Numbered from the stretch's first letter, positions 17,568 to 26,678 are shown. The stretch is DNA of 64,000 nt from Acuticoccus sp051016205 (GCA_051016205.1 CP136534.1:2604001-2668000), one strand, 5' to 3'. Notes: a model not told the origin generated them from the letters alone. Numbers and translations: made by a program.

Positions 17568-18991
17568 TAAACGTCTCCAGAATGGTCCGACCGGCCTTGC
17601 CGCTCATCGGCAAACCCGTTCGGTGCGATCCGGTGGACCAAATCGCCAAGCAATGCAACCTCGCGCGTGGCACATCCGTCATGTCCCTCGCCCCCCGCCT
17701 GGGGCGGAACGATGGCGCCACGAAAGCCCAGCTTCTTGGCCTCCTTCAGCCGTCCAGGTCCATGGGGAACGGCGCGAAGGCGGCCTGAAAGGCTGACCTC
17801 GCCGAAATAGACCACGTCTGAAGGCAAGGCGATACCGGCGCGTGAGGAAATCAACGCTGCCGCCACCGCAAGGTCGGCCGCAGGCTCCTGGATCCTGAGG
17901 CCGCCTGCCACCGCCAGATAGATATCATGGCCCGAAAGCGCCACCCCGCAGCGCGCCTCAAGTACGGCCAACACCATGGACAAACGGTTGGAATCCCATC
18001 CGATCACGGCTCGGCGCGGGGTGCCGAGCCGCGAGGGCGCAACAAGCGCTTGGATTTCCACAAGCAAAGGCCGTGTCCCCTCCATCCCTGCGAAGACGGC
18101 AGCCCCCGGGCTTGTGACATCCCGCTCCCCCAGGAACAGTTCGGACGGGTTGGAGACCTCCTGAAGGCCCTGCCCGGTCATCTCAAAGACACCAAGCTCG
18201 TCGGTGGGGCCGAAGCGGTTTTTCGAGCCCCTCAGGAGGCGAAAGGCATGGCTTGGATCGCCCTCGAAGGTGAGGACGGCATCGACCATATGTTCCACAA
18301 CTCTTGGCCCTGCGATCTGCCCGTCCTTGGTGACGTGGCCGACGAGGATCACCGATGCGCCCGATAACTTGGCGTAGCGAATCAGCGCCTGAGCGGACGC
18401 GCGCACCTGCGTCACCGTCCCTGGCGAGGCTTCGGCAATGGAGGTGTGGAGTGTCTGTATGGAATCGATCACCACCAGCGCCGGTGGCGGGCCTGCGCCA
18501 AGGGTCTCCAGGATGGTCTCAACGCTGGTTTCTGCCGCAAGGGCGACGGGGGCGTTGGCCGCGCCAAGCCTTTGGGCGCGCATCTGGACCTGTGCGGTGG
18601 CTTCTTCGCCGGTGACGTAGACGACGCGCTGGCCCTCCCGCGCCAAAGCCGCCGCCACCTGGAGGAGGAGAGTGGACTTGCCGATCCCAGGGTCGCCGCC
18701 AATGAGCAACGCCGATCCTGGGACGAGGCCGCCGCCAGTCACACGGTCGAATTCACCCACAGTGGTGAGGATGCGGGGGGACTCGCCAATGGGCTCATCA
18801 AGGCCTGTGAGGGTCAGGCGTACGCCTTTTGTGCGCGCGCTCTTGCCCGTGGCGGAGGCCATGATGTCGACGGTTTGCGCCTCTTCGGAGATGGTGTTCC
18901 AGTCGCCGCACGCCTCGCACCGGCCCGCCCAGCGCGTTGTCACAGCGCCGCAAGAGCCGCACACGAAGCGCGATGAAGGTCGTTTGGCCAT
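17567..18991 (-). CDS. radA: DNA repair protein RadA
   Basis: RadA promotes branch migration in recombination and processing of stalled forks. It has 474 residues: an N-terminal four-Cys zinc finger (C11, C14, C25, C28), a RecA-type ATPase with Walker A GGDPGIGKS near residue 97, the RadA-specific KNRFG motif at about 260, and a C-terminal Lon-protease-like domain (about 300-455). Length and motif order are typical. It is followed by cvpA-purF and preceded by alr, all minus strand. Confidence 0.96.
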   Translation of the reverse strand: MAKRPSSRFVCGSCGAVTTRWAGRCEACGDWNTISEEAQTVDIMASATGKSARTKGVRLTLTGLDEPIGESPRILTTVGEFDRVTGGGLVPGSALLIGGDPGIGKSTLLLQVAAALAREGQRVVYVTGEEATAQVQMRAQRLGAANAPVALAAETSVETILETLGAGPPPALVVIDSIQTLHTSIAEASPGTVTQVRASAQALIRYAKLSGASVILVGHVTKDGQIAGPRVVEHMVDAVLTFEGDPSHAFRLLRGSKNRFGPTDELGVFEMTGQGLQEVSNPSELFLGERDVTSPGAAVFAGMEGTRPLLVEIQALVAPSRLGTPRRAVIGWDSNRLSMVLAVLEARCGVALSGHDIYLAVAGGLRIQEPAADLAVAAALISSRAGIALPSDVVYFGEVSLSGRLRAVPHGPGRLKEAKKLGFRGAIVPPQAGGEGHDGCATREVALLGDLVHRIAPNGFADERQGRSDHSGDV

Positions 18992-18999
18992 GGTCGGGT

Positions 19000-20082
19000 C
19001 TAAAGGGTGCCGTAATACCGTGCAGCGCGGCGTGAGAGGCCCGTCAGCATTTCGTAGCCGATGGTGCCCGCCTTTTCCGCCACGATCTGGAGAGGAACGT
19101 TGGTGCCGAAGAGTTCAATATAGTCACCCCGCACGCATCGCGCATCCGTCACGTCAACGGCCACAAGATCCATGGAGACGCGTCCCAGGAGCCGCGTCAT
19201 GACACCATTGACGAAGGCGGGGGCACCTGGGGCCCTGTCGGCCCCCCCGGCTGCGCGCAGATACCCGTCAGCGTAACCGACCGAAGCAATGGCAATGCGC
19301 GACGGGCGCGTCAGCGTTTCGGCGGCGCCGTAGCCGACGGTCTGCCCCGCCTCAGCCTCGCGCACTTGGATCACACGGGCCTCAAGCCTCACCGTCGGCT
19401 CCAAGGGCGGCACGCCGTGTGCTGCAACGCCGCCGTAAAGGGCAATCCCCGGCCGGGTCAGATCGTAGTGGGATTGTGGGCGCGTCAGGAGCGCAGCGGA
19501 GTTGGCAAAGCTGGCCGGGACATGGGCGAAATGGGCCCGCACCGCCTTGAAGGCTGCCTCCTGGATGGCGTTTTGCGGGTGACTGGGCGTGTCAGCCGAG
19601 GCGAAGTGGCTTGCAATCAAGTGGGGCGAAGCGTCAACGGCCATCGCTTCGGGCACGGTAAGGCCGAGGCGGTTCTTCGTGGTGTCGACGTTGAGGCAGT
19701 AGGGGGCGTCGGGCCACTCCGCCAGCGCCTCGACCGATGAGATGAAGGGGATGAGACGGGCGGCCAAAGCCTCAGGCACATCCTCAAAGACCCCGTTCAT
19801 GACGTAGATTGTGGCCTCCGGCAGGACGGCGCGAAGGTCGTGACCCTCTGCGGCAAGGGCCACGAAAAAGGTGCCGCACCCCGCGCGCCAAAGGGCCGGC
19901 GCCACCACCTCAATGCCAAGGCCGTAAGCGTTTGCCTTCACCACAGCGCCGCATTCGGCCTCGCTCATCCGGGTGAGGGCCTGCCAGTTGCGCACAACCG
20001 CGCCCGGGTCGATGGTCAGGCGCGCCGCGCGGGGCGGGGGCGGCGATGCCGTCTGAAGGCGCGTCTCGCTCACCGCCGCCAT
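19000..20082 (-). CDS. alr: Alanine racemase
   Basis: Alr interconverts L- and D-alanine, supplying D-Ala for peptidoglycan. It has 360 residues and the fold-type III layout. The PLP lysine is K49 in VVKANAYGLG, and the C-terminal beta domain includes SVGYADGY, preceding the catalytic Tyr region, and GRVSMDLVAVD. The gene lies between dnaB and radA with short gaps (39 and 8 bp), the common alphaproteobacterial order. Confidence 0.95.
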   Translation of the reverse strand: MAAVSETRLQTASPPPPRAARLTIDPGAVVRNWQALTRMSEAECGAVVKANAYGLGIEVVAPALWRAGCGTFFVALAAEGHDLRAVLPEATIYVMNGVFEDVPEALAARLIPFISSVEALAEWPDAPYCLNVDTTKNRLGLTVPEAMAVDASPHLIASHFASADTPSHPQNAIQEAAFKAVRAHFAHVPASFANSAALLTRPQSHYDLTRPGIALYGGVAAHGVPPLEPTVRLEARVIQVREAEAGQTVGYGAAETLTRPSRIAIASVGYADGYLRAAGGADRAPGAPAFVNGVMTRLLGRVSMDLVAVDVTDARCVRGDYIELFGTNVPLQIVAEKAGTIGYEMLTGLSRRAARYYGTL

Positions 20083-20121
20083 GGCGCGCTCAATCGAGGC
20101 GTTTTGAGACGGCAGGCCGCC

Positions 20122-21588
20122 TCAGATGGCTGGTTGAGGCTGGGCAAGGTTGGCAAAGCGCGTCAGCTCGGCCTCGAACTGGACCAGAACCGTGCCCGTC
20201 GGCCCGTGACGCTGCTTGCCGATGATGATTTCGGCAACGCCGTGCACCTGCTCCATCTTCGCTTCCCATTCCAGGAACTCCTGGGTGCCCTCGGCCGGCT
20301 TGCGGCTTTGCAGATAATACTCCTCACGGAAGACGAACAACACCACGTCCGCGTCCTGCTCGATGGAGCCCGATTCGCGAAGGTCGGCCAATTGCGGCCG
20401 CTTGTCCTCACGTTGCTCCACCTGGCGGGAAAGCTGGGAGAGCGCAAGGATCGGCACCTCAAGCTCCTTGGCGAGCGCTTTCAGCCCTGTGGTGATCTCG
20501 GTGATCTCCTGCACACGGCTGTCTGAGGCGCGCTTTCCCGACCCCGTCAGAAGCTGAAGATAGTCCACCACCAGAACATCAAGGCCTTTTTGGCGCTTCA
20601 ACCGTCGTGCCCGTGCTGCAAGCTGTCCGACGGAGATGCCGCCCGTCTGGTCGATGTAAAAAGGCAGGGTCTGCATGTCCTTGGAGGCATCCACCAGCGC
20701 TTCGAACTGCGCCTGGTCGATGGATCCGCGGCGAATGTCGGAAGAGGAGATGCCCGACTGCTCGGCCAGAATACGGGTGGCGAGCTGCTCGTAGGACATT
20801 TCCAGCGAGAAAAAGCCCACCACACCACCGTCTGTGGGCTTCCTGCCTGCCGCCTCGCCAGGGCGAAAGTGCTTGGCGATGGAAAAGCCGATGTTGGTGG
20901 CAAGCGACGTTTTGCCCATGGCAGGGCGGCCCGCCAGAATAATGAGGTCGGAGCGCTGGAGCCCGCCCATCAACCGGTCGAGATCGTTCAGCCCCGTTGC
21001 AATGCCAGACAGGCCGCCTTTGCGGTCATAGGCGGCGGCGGTCATCTCAATGGCGGCGGTCAGCGCCTCGCCGAAGCCCACAAAGCCCTGGTCGAGCCGG
21101 CCCGTCTCGGCAAGCTCATAAAGGCGCTTTTCCACCCCCTCGATCTGTTTGCGCGGGCTGTCGTCGGCCTCGGCCTCGTAGGCATCGTTCACCATCTCCT
21201 CGCCGATGGAGATCAGCGAGCGGCGCAGCGCCAGATCAAACAGCGTGCGCCCATAGTCCTGCGCGTTGATGATGGTGGTGGCGTCCACCGCAAGCCGGCC
21301 CAGATATTCCACCGCTGGAAGATCGGCGATGGTCTCCCCGTCGGCAAAAAACGTCTTGACCGTCAAAGGGGTGGCCACCTTGCCGGCACGGATCAGCTTG
21401 GAGGCGATGTCGTAGATCTTGCGGTGCGGCTCGATGAAAAAGTGCTCGATCAGCAGGAAATCGCTGACCCGGTAGAACGCCTCGTTGTTGACGAGGATCG
21501 CGCCGAGGAGCTGCTGCTCCACCTCCACATTGTGGGGGGCATTGCGCGGCGCCTCTTCAAGAGCGGCATGGTCCAAGGGCTTGTTCAT
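20122..21588 (-). CDS. dnaB: Replicative DNA helicase
   Basis: DnaB unwinds the fork as a hexamer and recruits primase. The 488 residues contain the N-terminal helical domain (about 15-115), a linker, and the RecA-like C-terminal domain with Walker A GRPAMGKTS near 225 and the VVDYLQLL Walker B region near 340. It has normal length and shows no intein. A CtrA-like TTAA-N7-TGAA element lies about 25-39 bp upstream of the start. Confidence 0.97.
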   Translation of the reverse strand: MNKPLDHAALEEAPRNAPHNVEVEQQLLGAILVNNEAFYRVSDFLLIEHFFIEPHRKIYDIASKLIRAGKVATPLTVKTFFADGETIADLPAVEYLGRLAVDATTIINAQDYGRTLFDLALRRSLISIGEEMVNDAYEAEADDSPRKQIEGVEKRLYELAETGRLDQGFVGFGEALTAAIEMTAAAYDRKGGLSGIATGLNDLDRLMGGLQRSDLIILAGRPAMGKTSLATNIGFSIAKHFRPGEAAGRKPTDGGVVGFFSLEMSYEQLATRILAEQSGISSSDIRRGSIDQAQFEALVDASKDMQTLPFYIDQTGGISVGQLAARARRLKRQKGLDVLVVDYLQLLTGSGKRASDSRVQEITEITTGLKALAKELEVPILALSQLSRQVEQREDKRPQLADLRESGSIEQDADVVLFVFREEYYLQSRKPAEGTQEFLEWEAKMEQVHGVAEIIIGKQRHGPTGTVLVQFEAELTRFANLAQPQPAI

Positions 21589-21612
21589 CGTCTCGCCTCC
21601 ATTGAACCGTGG

Positions 21613-21627
21613 TTAAGAAAACTTGAA
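21613..21627 (-). promoter_or_regulatory. CtrA-like half-consensus site upstream of dnaB
   Basis: TTAA at 21613-21616 and TGAA at 21624-21627 are separated by exactly 7 nt, one mismatch from the alphaproteobacterial CtrA box TTAA-N7-TTAA. It lies 25-39 bp before the dnaB start codon. Such sites arise by chance, so this is only a candidate. Confidence 0.25.
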
Positions 21628-21740
21628 CCGGAAAGGTTGAGCTAATTGGACGTGTGCCTGAACAGCGCCCGCAATCTTCAGCCTGTTGAAAGAAACTTCT
21701 ATCGCGCCGGGCAGAATGAGCCGAAGAGGTTGACAGAGCC

Positions 21741-22532
21741 TCAAAGCCTGTGCGCGAGGACGAGATCGCCCACCACAGGCACCCCTTCCTCGTGGCGCAC
21801 GGTGATGGGCTGGAGCGCTGCCACATGAAAACGCGCCTCGTTCAGCGCGCCTGTCACGTAATCGCTGGCGTGGGCGAAGCGGTGGGTGGGGGTGGCGGCC
21901 CAGCCGGACGCTGCCCGTTCGGTGGAGGCAACAAGCCAGCCCTTGTCTGTCAGGCACCGCCTGGCGCCGGCAAGGAAAGGCTCCAGGGGCCCGAGATAAG
22001 GCCACACGTCGGTGGCGACGATGAGGTCGAAGGGCGCCTCGTCCCACTCCTCAAGGAAGGTGACGGCATCGGCCACGTAAAGGTCGTCATAGACCTCCCG
22101 GTCGTCCGCCATCTCCAACATGACGGTGGAAAGATCAACGCCGATGCACCCTGTGGCAACCTCGTTGAAAGCCTCGCCCGCAAGCCCCGTCCCGCAGCCA
22201 AGGTCCAGAATGCGAAACGGGCCTTTGGCATGCGCTTCCACCAGGCGGCGGGCAAGGGCGGGGACGTCGTAGCCGAGCTTATCCACCAGAACGTCATCGA
22301 ACACGGGTGCCGTCTGGTCGAAAAGGGTGGCGACGTAGGCGGCAGGCGCGCGCAGAGGGGCGGCAAGGCCGTGGGCGGCAAGGCGCATGGTCACGCCGCA
22401 ATGGTCGTCGGGGTCAAGGGCAAGGCACGCGGCAAAGACGCTGGCAGCGCCCTCAAGGTCGCCTGCGTCCTCCAGCGTGCGTGCCTTTTGATAAAGGGCG
22501 CCGAGGGCATCGGCGTCAAAAGGTTCGCTCAC
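21741..22532 (-). CDS. Class I SAM-dependent methyltransferase with TPR-like N-terminus
   Basis: This protein has 263 residues. Residues 1-~60 look like a tetratricopeptide pair (LYQKARTLEDAGDLEGA, LDPDD). The rest is a Rossmann methyltransferase with motif I DLGCGTGL near 112. The target is unknown; similar TPR-methyltransferases in alphaproteobacteria are annotated only by domain. It overlaps the cfa stop by 4 bp (ATGA) and is co-transcribed downstream of it, so a role near membrane lipid modification is possible but only inferred. Confidence 0.85.
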   Translation of the reverse strand: MSEPFDADALGALYQKARTLEDAGDLEGAASVFAACLALDPDDHCGVTMRLAAHGLAAPLRAPAAYVATLFDQTAPVFDDVLVDKLGYDVPALARRLVEAHAKGPFRILDLGCGTGLAGEAFNEVATGCIGVDLSTVMLEMADDREVYDDLYVADAVTFLEEWDEAPFDLIVATDVWPYLGPLEPFLAGARRCLTDKGWLVASTERAASGWAATPTHRFAHASDYVTGALNEARFHVAALQPITVRHEEGVPVVGDLVLAHRL

Positions 22533-23773
22533 CCGCGGCGCGCAACCAAGGCAGGTCCAGGTGCTCGGGGTGTATCGCGCTCAGCCAGCGCCTGTTCGGC
22601 CTCGTAAATGTAGTCCCGCGTCAACGGCACAGCGGTTTGCTGGCGGGCGAGCTGGATCTGAAACACCATCAGATCGCCCGAGAGGAACGAGGCTTCGGAC
22701 CCGGCCAGATAAAACTCCCACATGCGCACGAACTTATCGCTCATGATCTTGGCGGCCCTGTCGGCATTGGCCATGAAGCGCTCGCGCCAGGTTTTTAGCG
22801 TATGGGCGTAGTGGAGGCGCCAGATTTCAACATCGGTGACGTAGAGGCCAGACCGCTCAACGGCCGCCAAGACCTCAGACATTGCAGGTACATAGCCGCC
22901 GGGGAAAATGTACTTGTCGATGAACGGGTTGGTGGAGCCAGGCACATCCATCCGCCCGATGGAGTGAAGCAGCATCACCCCATCGTCCTTCATCAGCCTG
23001 CGGGCGTGGTTGAAGTACTCGTCGTAATAGCCGACGCCCACATGCTCGAACATGCCCACGGAGACGATGCGATCGAACGTGCCCTCGACCGCCCGATAGT
23101 CCTTCACCATGAAGTGCGCGTTCGGCACATTCGCGGCCCGCTCACTGGCCCGCGCCGCCTGATTGTCGGCAAGGGTGATGCCTGTGACGTTCGCGTCTGC
23201 GTACTTGGCAAGGTAAAGGCCCATACCGCCCCAGCCGCAGCCGATGTCGAGCACACTGCAGCCGGGCTTCAGCAGCATTTTCGACGCGATATGGCGCTTT
23301 TTGGCGAGTTGCGCTTCTTCCAGCGTCATGTCGACTTCGGCGAAATAGGCGCAGGAATACTGCCAGTCTTCGTCCAGGAAGAGGGCATAGATGTCGTTGC
23401 CGACGTCATAATGGTGGGTGGCGTTGCGCCGTGCAGCCGTGCGCGTGTTGCGCTGCGTCCAGCGTCTCAACAACAATCGCTTCAAATGGCGGAAGCGCGA
23501 CGGCGACCGGCCACCGATGTTGTTGAGAAAAAGTGTCAAAAGGCCTACCAGCGACCCTTCGGCCACGGTCCAGCGACCTTCCATATAGGTCTCACCAAGG
23601 GTCAGTTCGGGATTGCGCAGAATGGCTTTCTCGACATCGCGGTCGCGCAGCGCAATTCTGACCGGGTCGCCCGAACCATCGCCGAAGTGGTGGTGCGTCC
23701 CATCGGCGTCCGTGATGGTGAGATCGCCCTTACGGACCACACGCTTTAAAAGCGAAGCGAGAAGATTGTTCAT
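22529..23773 (-). CDS. cfa: Cyclopropane-fatty-acyl-phospholipid synthase
   Basis: Cfa transfers a methylene from SAM onto unsaturated acyl chains of membrane phospholipids, usually under acid or stationary-phase stress. The 414 residues show the N-terminal lipid-binding region, the segment HYDVGNDIYALFLD (about 140-153), the SAM motif LDIGCGWGGM near 195, and GMFEHVG near 260. Length is normal. It is the first gene of a two-gene unit with the TPR-methyltransferase. Confidence 0.94.
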   Translation of the reverse strand: MNNLLASLLKRVVRKGDLTITDADGTHHHFGDGSGDPVRIALRDRDVEKAILRNPELTLGETYMEGRWTVAEGSLVGLLTLFLNNIGGRSPSRFRHLKRLLLRRWTQRNTRTAARRNATHHYDVGNDIYALFLDEDWQYSCAYFAEVDMTLEEAQLAKKRHIASKMLLKPGCSVLDIGCGWGGMGLYLAKYADANVTGITLADNQAARASERAANVPNAHFMVKDYRAVEGTFDRIVSVGMFEHVGVGYYDEYFNHARRLMKDDGVMLLHSIGRMDVPGSTNPFIDKYIFPGGYVPAMSEVLAAVERSGLYVTDVEIWRLHYAHTLKTWRERFMANADRAAKIMSDKFVRMWEFYLAGSEASFLSGDLMVFQIQLARQQTAVPLTRDYIYEAEQALAERDTPRAPGPALVARRG

Positions 23774-23988
23774 CGCTCTCTATCAGCTCAGCATCGATTA
23801 AGCGCAAAGCGTCCAATGAGGACGCCTCGGCTGTCAAGAGCTGTGATAGTGCCTAGGCCACTGCCAGACGCGATGGGGACCGTTCGCCGGCTAACCCGGA
23901 GGGAGGTGGCAGAGCGCTGGAACGCCCGGTTTTCGTGGGAAAATGCGTGCGAACGGGCCCGGTCAAAGGCCCGCCCGCCTTAGTTTGG

Positions 23989-24600
23989 TCAGACGTAAGG
24001 CTGTTCTGCGCCGGGCACCGCTTCGGCGGGAACATCGTCCTTCGCCTCCGCTTGCGCCTCATCGCCGGCCTCCACCTCATCGTCGAACTCGTCCTCATCA
24101 TCGTCCACCTCAGGGGCCAGCACGTCCTCGCCGGCAGCCTGACGGTCCGCCTCGTCGGCGGAGCGGGCGACGTTGATGGTGACGGGAACGATCACCTCAG
24201 GGTGGAGGATGAGCTGGATCTGGTGCAGGCCAATGGTCTTGATGGGAACGGTAAGGTCCACCTGGCGCCGCTCGATCCGAAAGCCTTCTGCGGCCAGCAC
24301 TTCGGTGATGTCGCGGGTGGAGACTGATCCGTAGAGCTGGCCCGTTTGACCCGCCTGGCGGATCGCAACGAAGCTCTTTCCGGAAAGGGCCTTCGCAGCG
24401 CCCTCCGCAAGGGCACGCCGCTCCTTGTTGCGCTCCTCAAGGTCGGCCTTTTGAGACTCGAACCGCGTTCGGTTTTCGGCATTGGCGCGCAGCGCCTTGC
24501 CCTGGGGCAGCAGGTAGTTGCGCGCGAACCCGTCGCGCACCTTCACCTCTTCGCCCATTTCGCCAAGCTTTGGCACCCGCTCAAGCAGGATAACGTCCAT
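23989..24600 (-). CDS. rplI: 50S ribosomal protein L9
   Basis: At 203 residues the protein is longer than the ~150 typical of L9. Residues 1-~148 are the canonical two-domain protein (MDVILLERV start, GKALRANAEN helix). Residues ~150-203 form a strongly acidic Asp/Glu/Ala tail, likely disordered. It is the last gene of rpsF-rpsR-rplI, 76 bp after rpsR, with a short hairpin plus T-run in the gap that could reduce read-through. Confidence 0.96.
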   Translation of the reverse strand: MDVILLERVPKLGEMGEEVKVRDGFARNYLLPQGKALRANAENRTRFESQKADLEERNKERRALAEGAAKALSGKSFVAIRQAGQTGQLYGSVSTRDITEVLAAEGFRIERRQVDLTVPIKTIGLHQIQLILHPEVIVPVTINVARSADEADRQAAGEDVLAPEVDDDEDEFDDEVEAGDEAQAEAKDDVPAEAVPGAEQPYV

Positions 24601-24655
24601 GTGGTCTCTCCAATCTGTCCCGCGCGGTGGCGGTTAGGGATGGTCCCAGACTGCG

Positions 24656-24673
24656 AAAAAGGGGCCGGTCCCC
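24656..24673 (-). terminator. Short hairpin plus T-run between rpsR and rplI
   Basis: On the minus strand a GGGG/CCCC stem (24661-24664 with 24670-24673, 5-nt loop) is followed directly by five Ts (24656-24660), 3 nt after the rpsR stop. It looks like a weak intrinsic terminator giving partial read-through into rplI. Confidence 0.45.
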
Positions 24674-24676
24674 GCC

Positions 24677-24925
24677 TTACTTGATCACGTAAGGCAGGAG
24701 GCCGAGGAAGCGGGCGCGCTTGATGGCTTTTGCCAACTCACGCTGCTTGCGGGCCGACACGGCGGTGATGCGCGACGGCACGATCTTGCCGCGCTCGGAC
24801 ACATAGCGCTGCAGAAGCTTGACGTCCTTGTAGTCGATCCGCGGCGCGTTGGGGCCCGAGAAGGGGCACGTCTTGCGACGACGGAAGAACGGGCGGCGTG
24901 TGGGAAGTTGTGCAATATCAACCAT
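24677..24925 (-). CDS. rpsR: 30S ribosomal protein S18
   Basis: An 82-residue protein of normal size, with the basic N-terminus (RRPFFRRRK) and the conserved IDYKDVKLL ... RGKIVPSRITAVS core. It binds 16S rRNA next to S6. The start codon directly abuts the rpsF stop. Confidence 0.97.
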   Translation of the reverse strand: MVDIAQLPTRRPFFRRRKTCPFSGPNAPRIDYKDVKLLQRYVSERGKIVPSRITAVSARKQRELAKAIKRARFLGLLPYVIK

Positions 24926-25402
24926 TTACGAAACCTCCCTTTCAGCGCGCTCAGGCCTGTCGGCGCGCTCAGTGCGCTCGGGTCGGTCACCGCGATCGGG
25001 CCTGTCGCCACGGTCGGGACGATCACCACGCTCGGGCCTGTCGCCGTCACCACGCTCGCGCCGGCGCCTGTCGTCACGGTCGCGCTTTTGCTTCATGACG
25101 GAGGGGCCGTCTTCGTGCTCGTCCACCTTGATGGTGAGGGTGCGCAAAACGTCCTCGTTGAGGCGCATCTGACGTTCCATTTCCTGCACGGCGACTGCCG
25201 GCGAATCGATGTCCATCAGCGCGAAGTGGGCCTTGCGGTTCTTGTTGATGCGGAAGGCGAGGGTTTTCAGGCCCCAGTTTTCCACACGGCCGACGGAGCC
25301 GCCGCCCTCGGCCAGGACGGCCTTGTACTGTTCCACAAGGTCGTCAACCTGTTGGCCCGACACGTCCTGTCGGACCAAAAACACGGTCTCGTATAAAGGC
25401 AT
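24926..25402 (-). CDS. rpsF: 30S ribosomal protein S6 with long charged C-terminal tail
   Basis: The 158 residues comprise a standard S6 domain (1-~100, YETVFLVRQD start, dimerising with S18) and an extra C-terminal tail of ~55 residues built of degenerate Asp-Arg-Pro/Gly hexads of the type DRPDRG. The tail DNA (24932-25090) is a degenerate tandem repeat. The tail is net mixed-charge and probably disordered. It is the first gene of the ribosomal operon, divergent from fabD. Confidence 0.96.
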   Translation of the reverse strand: MPLYETVFLVRQDVSGQQVDDLVEQYKAVLAEGGGSVGRVENWGLKTLAFRINKNRKAHFALMDIDSPAVAVQEMERQMRLNEDVLRTLTIKVDEHEDGPSVMKQKRDRDDRRRRERGDGDRPERGDRPDRGDRPDRGDRPERTERADRPERAEREVS

Positions 25403-25736
25403 GAACTGTCCTCATTGCCTGGCGCCGTTCGTCGGCGCACCGCATTCCCACCGGCGCAAAGCCTCGTCGAAGCCTCGCTGAGGCATCCGATCTTCGCGAG
25501 CAGGGACACGGGAGGACAGGCTCTGCCGCCTTGGCACGCGCATAAGCGCGCCCCTCCGTTCAGCCCCAGGCCAACGGGAACAAGCGCCCAGATAGTGCAG
25601 GTTGTGCCGCCAAATCAAGCACCATCCACCTCACTTGGTCGTTTTTGTGACGGTCTGGCACTTGACTGGCCGGCAAATGAGATGATGTGTGCGCCTTCGT
25701 CGGCACTGTTCAGCGCCCTATCATGTCGCATCCATC
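25403..25736. promoter_or_regulatory. 334-bp divergent region rpsF / fabD
   Basis: No gene is visible. Promoters for both directions must lie here. On the plus strand TTGACT at 25662-25667 is a good -35 for fabD, but no convincing -10 follows at 17 bp. On the minus strand the rpsF leader contains a perfect 6-bp hairpin (25422-25427 with 25433-25438, 5-nt loop), in the place where S6:S18 autoregulatory RNA occurs in other bacteria. Confidence 0.4.
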
Positions 25737-26678
25737 ATGGCATTAGCACTCACATTCCCCGGTCAAGGCAGTCAGTCGGTGGGCATGGGCCGCGCACTTT
25801 ACGATGCGTTTCCCTCAGCCAAAGCCGTCTTCGAAGAGGTGGACGACGCACTGTCGGAGCCGCTGTCGACGCTCGTCTTCGAGGGGCCAGACGAAGCGCT
25901 GACCTTGACCGCCAACGCACAGCCCGCGCTGATGGCCGTTAGCCTTGCTGCCATGCGCGCCCTTGAGGCGGAGGGTTTTGACTGGGCCAACACCAAGCTG
26001 GTCGCGGGCCATTCCCTCGGCGAGTATTCAGCCCTTGCGGCCGCCGGCGCGCTGGGCATTGCCGATGCAGCGCGCCTGTTGCGCCTGCGCGGCGAGGCTA
26101 TGCAAGCGGCCGTTCCTGCAGGGGAGGGCGCGATGGCCGCACTCCTCGGCCTTGACCTTGATGCCGCCGTTGCCGTTGCCGCCGATGCCGCAAAGGGCGA
26201 GGTGTGCGACGTGGCCAACGACAATGCGCCGGGCCAGTGCGTGGTCTCTGGCTCCCGCGCTGCCGTCGACCGCGCTGTGGAGCTTGCGCGCGAGCGCGGT
26301 GCCCGCCGTCCCATGCTGTTGCCCGTTAGTGCACCCTTCCACTGTGCGCTGATGGCCCCTGCCGCAGAGGCGATGGCGAAGGCGCTGGAAACGGTGACGC
26401 TGCGCGTCCCTAAAGTGCCCCTCGTTGCCAACGTCTCGGTGGCCCCTTTGAGTGACCCTGCCGCCATCAAGCAGAGTTTGGTGGCGCAGGTGACGGGGCG
26501 CGTGCGCTGGCGCGAGACCGCGTCGGGCTTTGCTGCTGCCGGTGTTTCCACAGTCTTGGAGGTGGGGGCTGGGCGGGTCCTCACAGGGCTCTTGAAGCGG
26601 ATCGACAAGTCTGTTGAAGGGGTCGCCATTAATGGGCCTGACGACGTTCACGCCTTTATGACAAAGGCGGCGGCGTAA
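25737..26678 (+). CDS. fabD: Malonyl-CoA:ACP transacylase
   Basis: FabD loads malonate from CoA onto ACP for fatty-acid elongation. From the chosen ATG it has 313 residues, starting with the family's typical TFPGQGSQ near residue 6. The nucleophile is S93 in GHSLGEYSAL, with the catalytic His in APFHCALM near 201. The frame opens at 25689, but the 16 extra residues do not resemble FabD. There is no strong ribosome site. It starts fabD-fabG-acpP-fabF and its TAATG stop overlaps fabG. Confidence 0.96.
   Translation: MALALTFPGQGSQSVGMGRALYDAFPSAKAVFEEVDDALSEPLSTLVFEGPDEALTLTANAQPALMAVSLAAMRALEAEGFDWANTKLVAGHSLGEYSALAAAGALGIADAARLLRLRGEAMQAAVPAGEGAMAALLGLDLDAAVAVAADAAKGEVCDVANDNAPGQCVVSGSRAAVDRAVELARERGARRPMLLPVSAPFHCALMAPAAEAMAKALETVTLRVPKVPLVANVSVAPLSDPAAIKQSLVAQVTGRVRWRETASGFAAAGVSTVLEVGAGRVLTGLLKRIDKSVEGVAINGPDDVHAFMTKAAA

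Noticed and set aside
25662..25690. Full sigma-70 promoter for fabD
   Set aside because: The -35 TTGACT is good, but the hexamer 17 bp downstream does not resemble a -10; kept only as a note in the intergenic entry.
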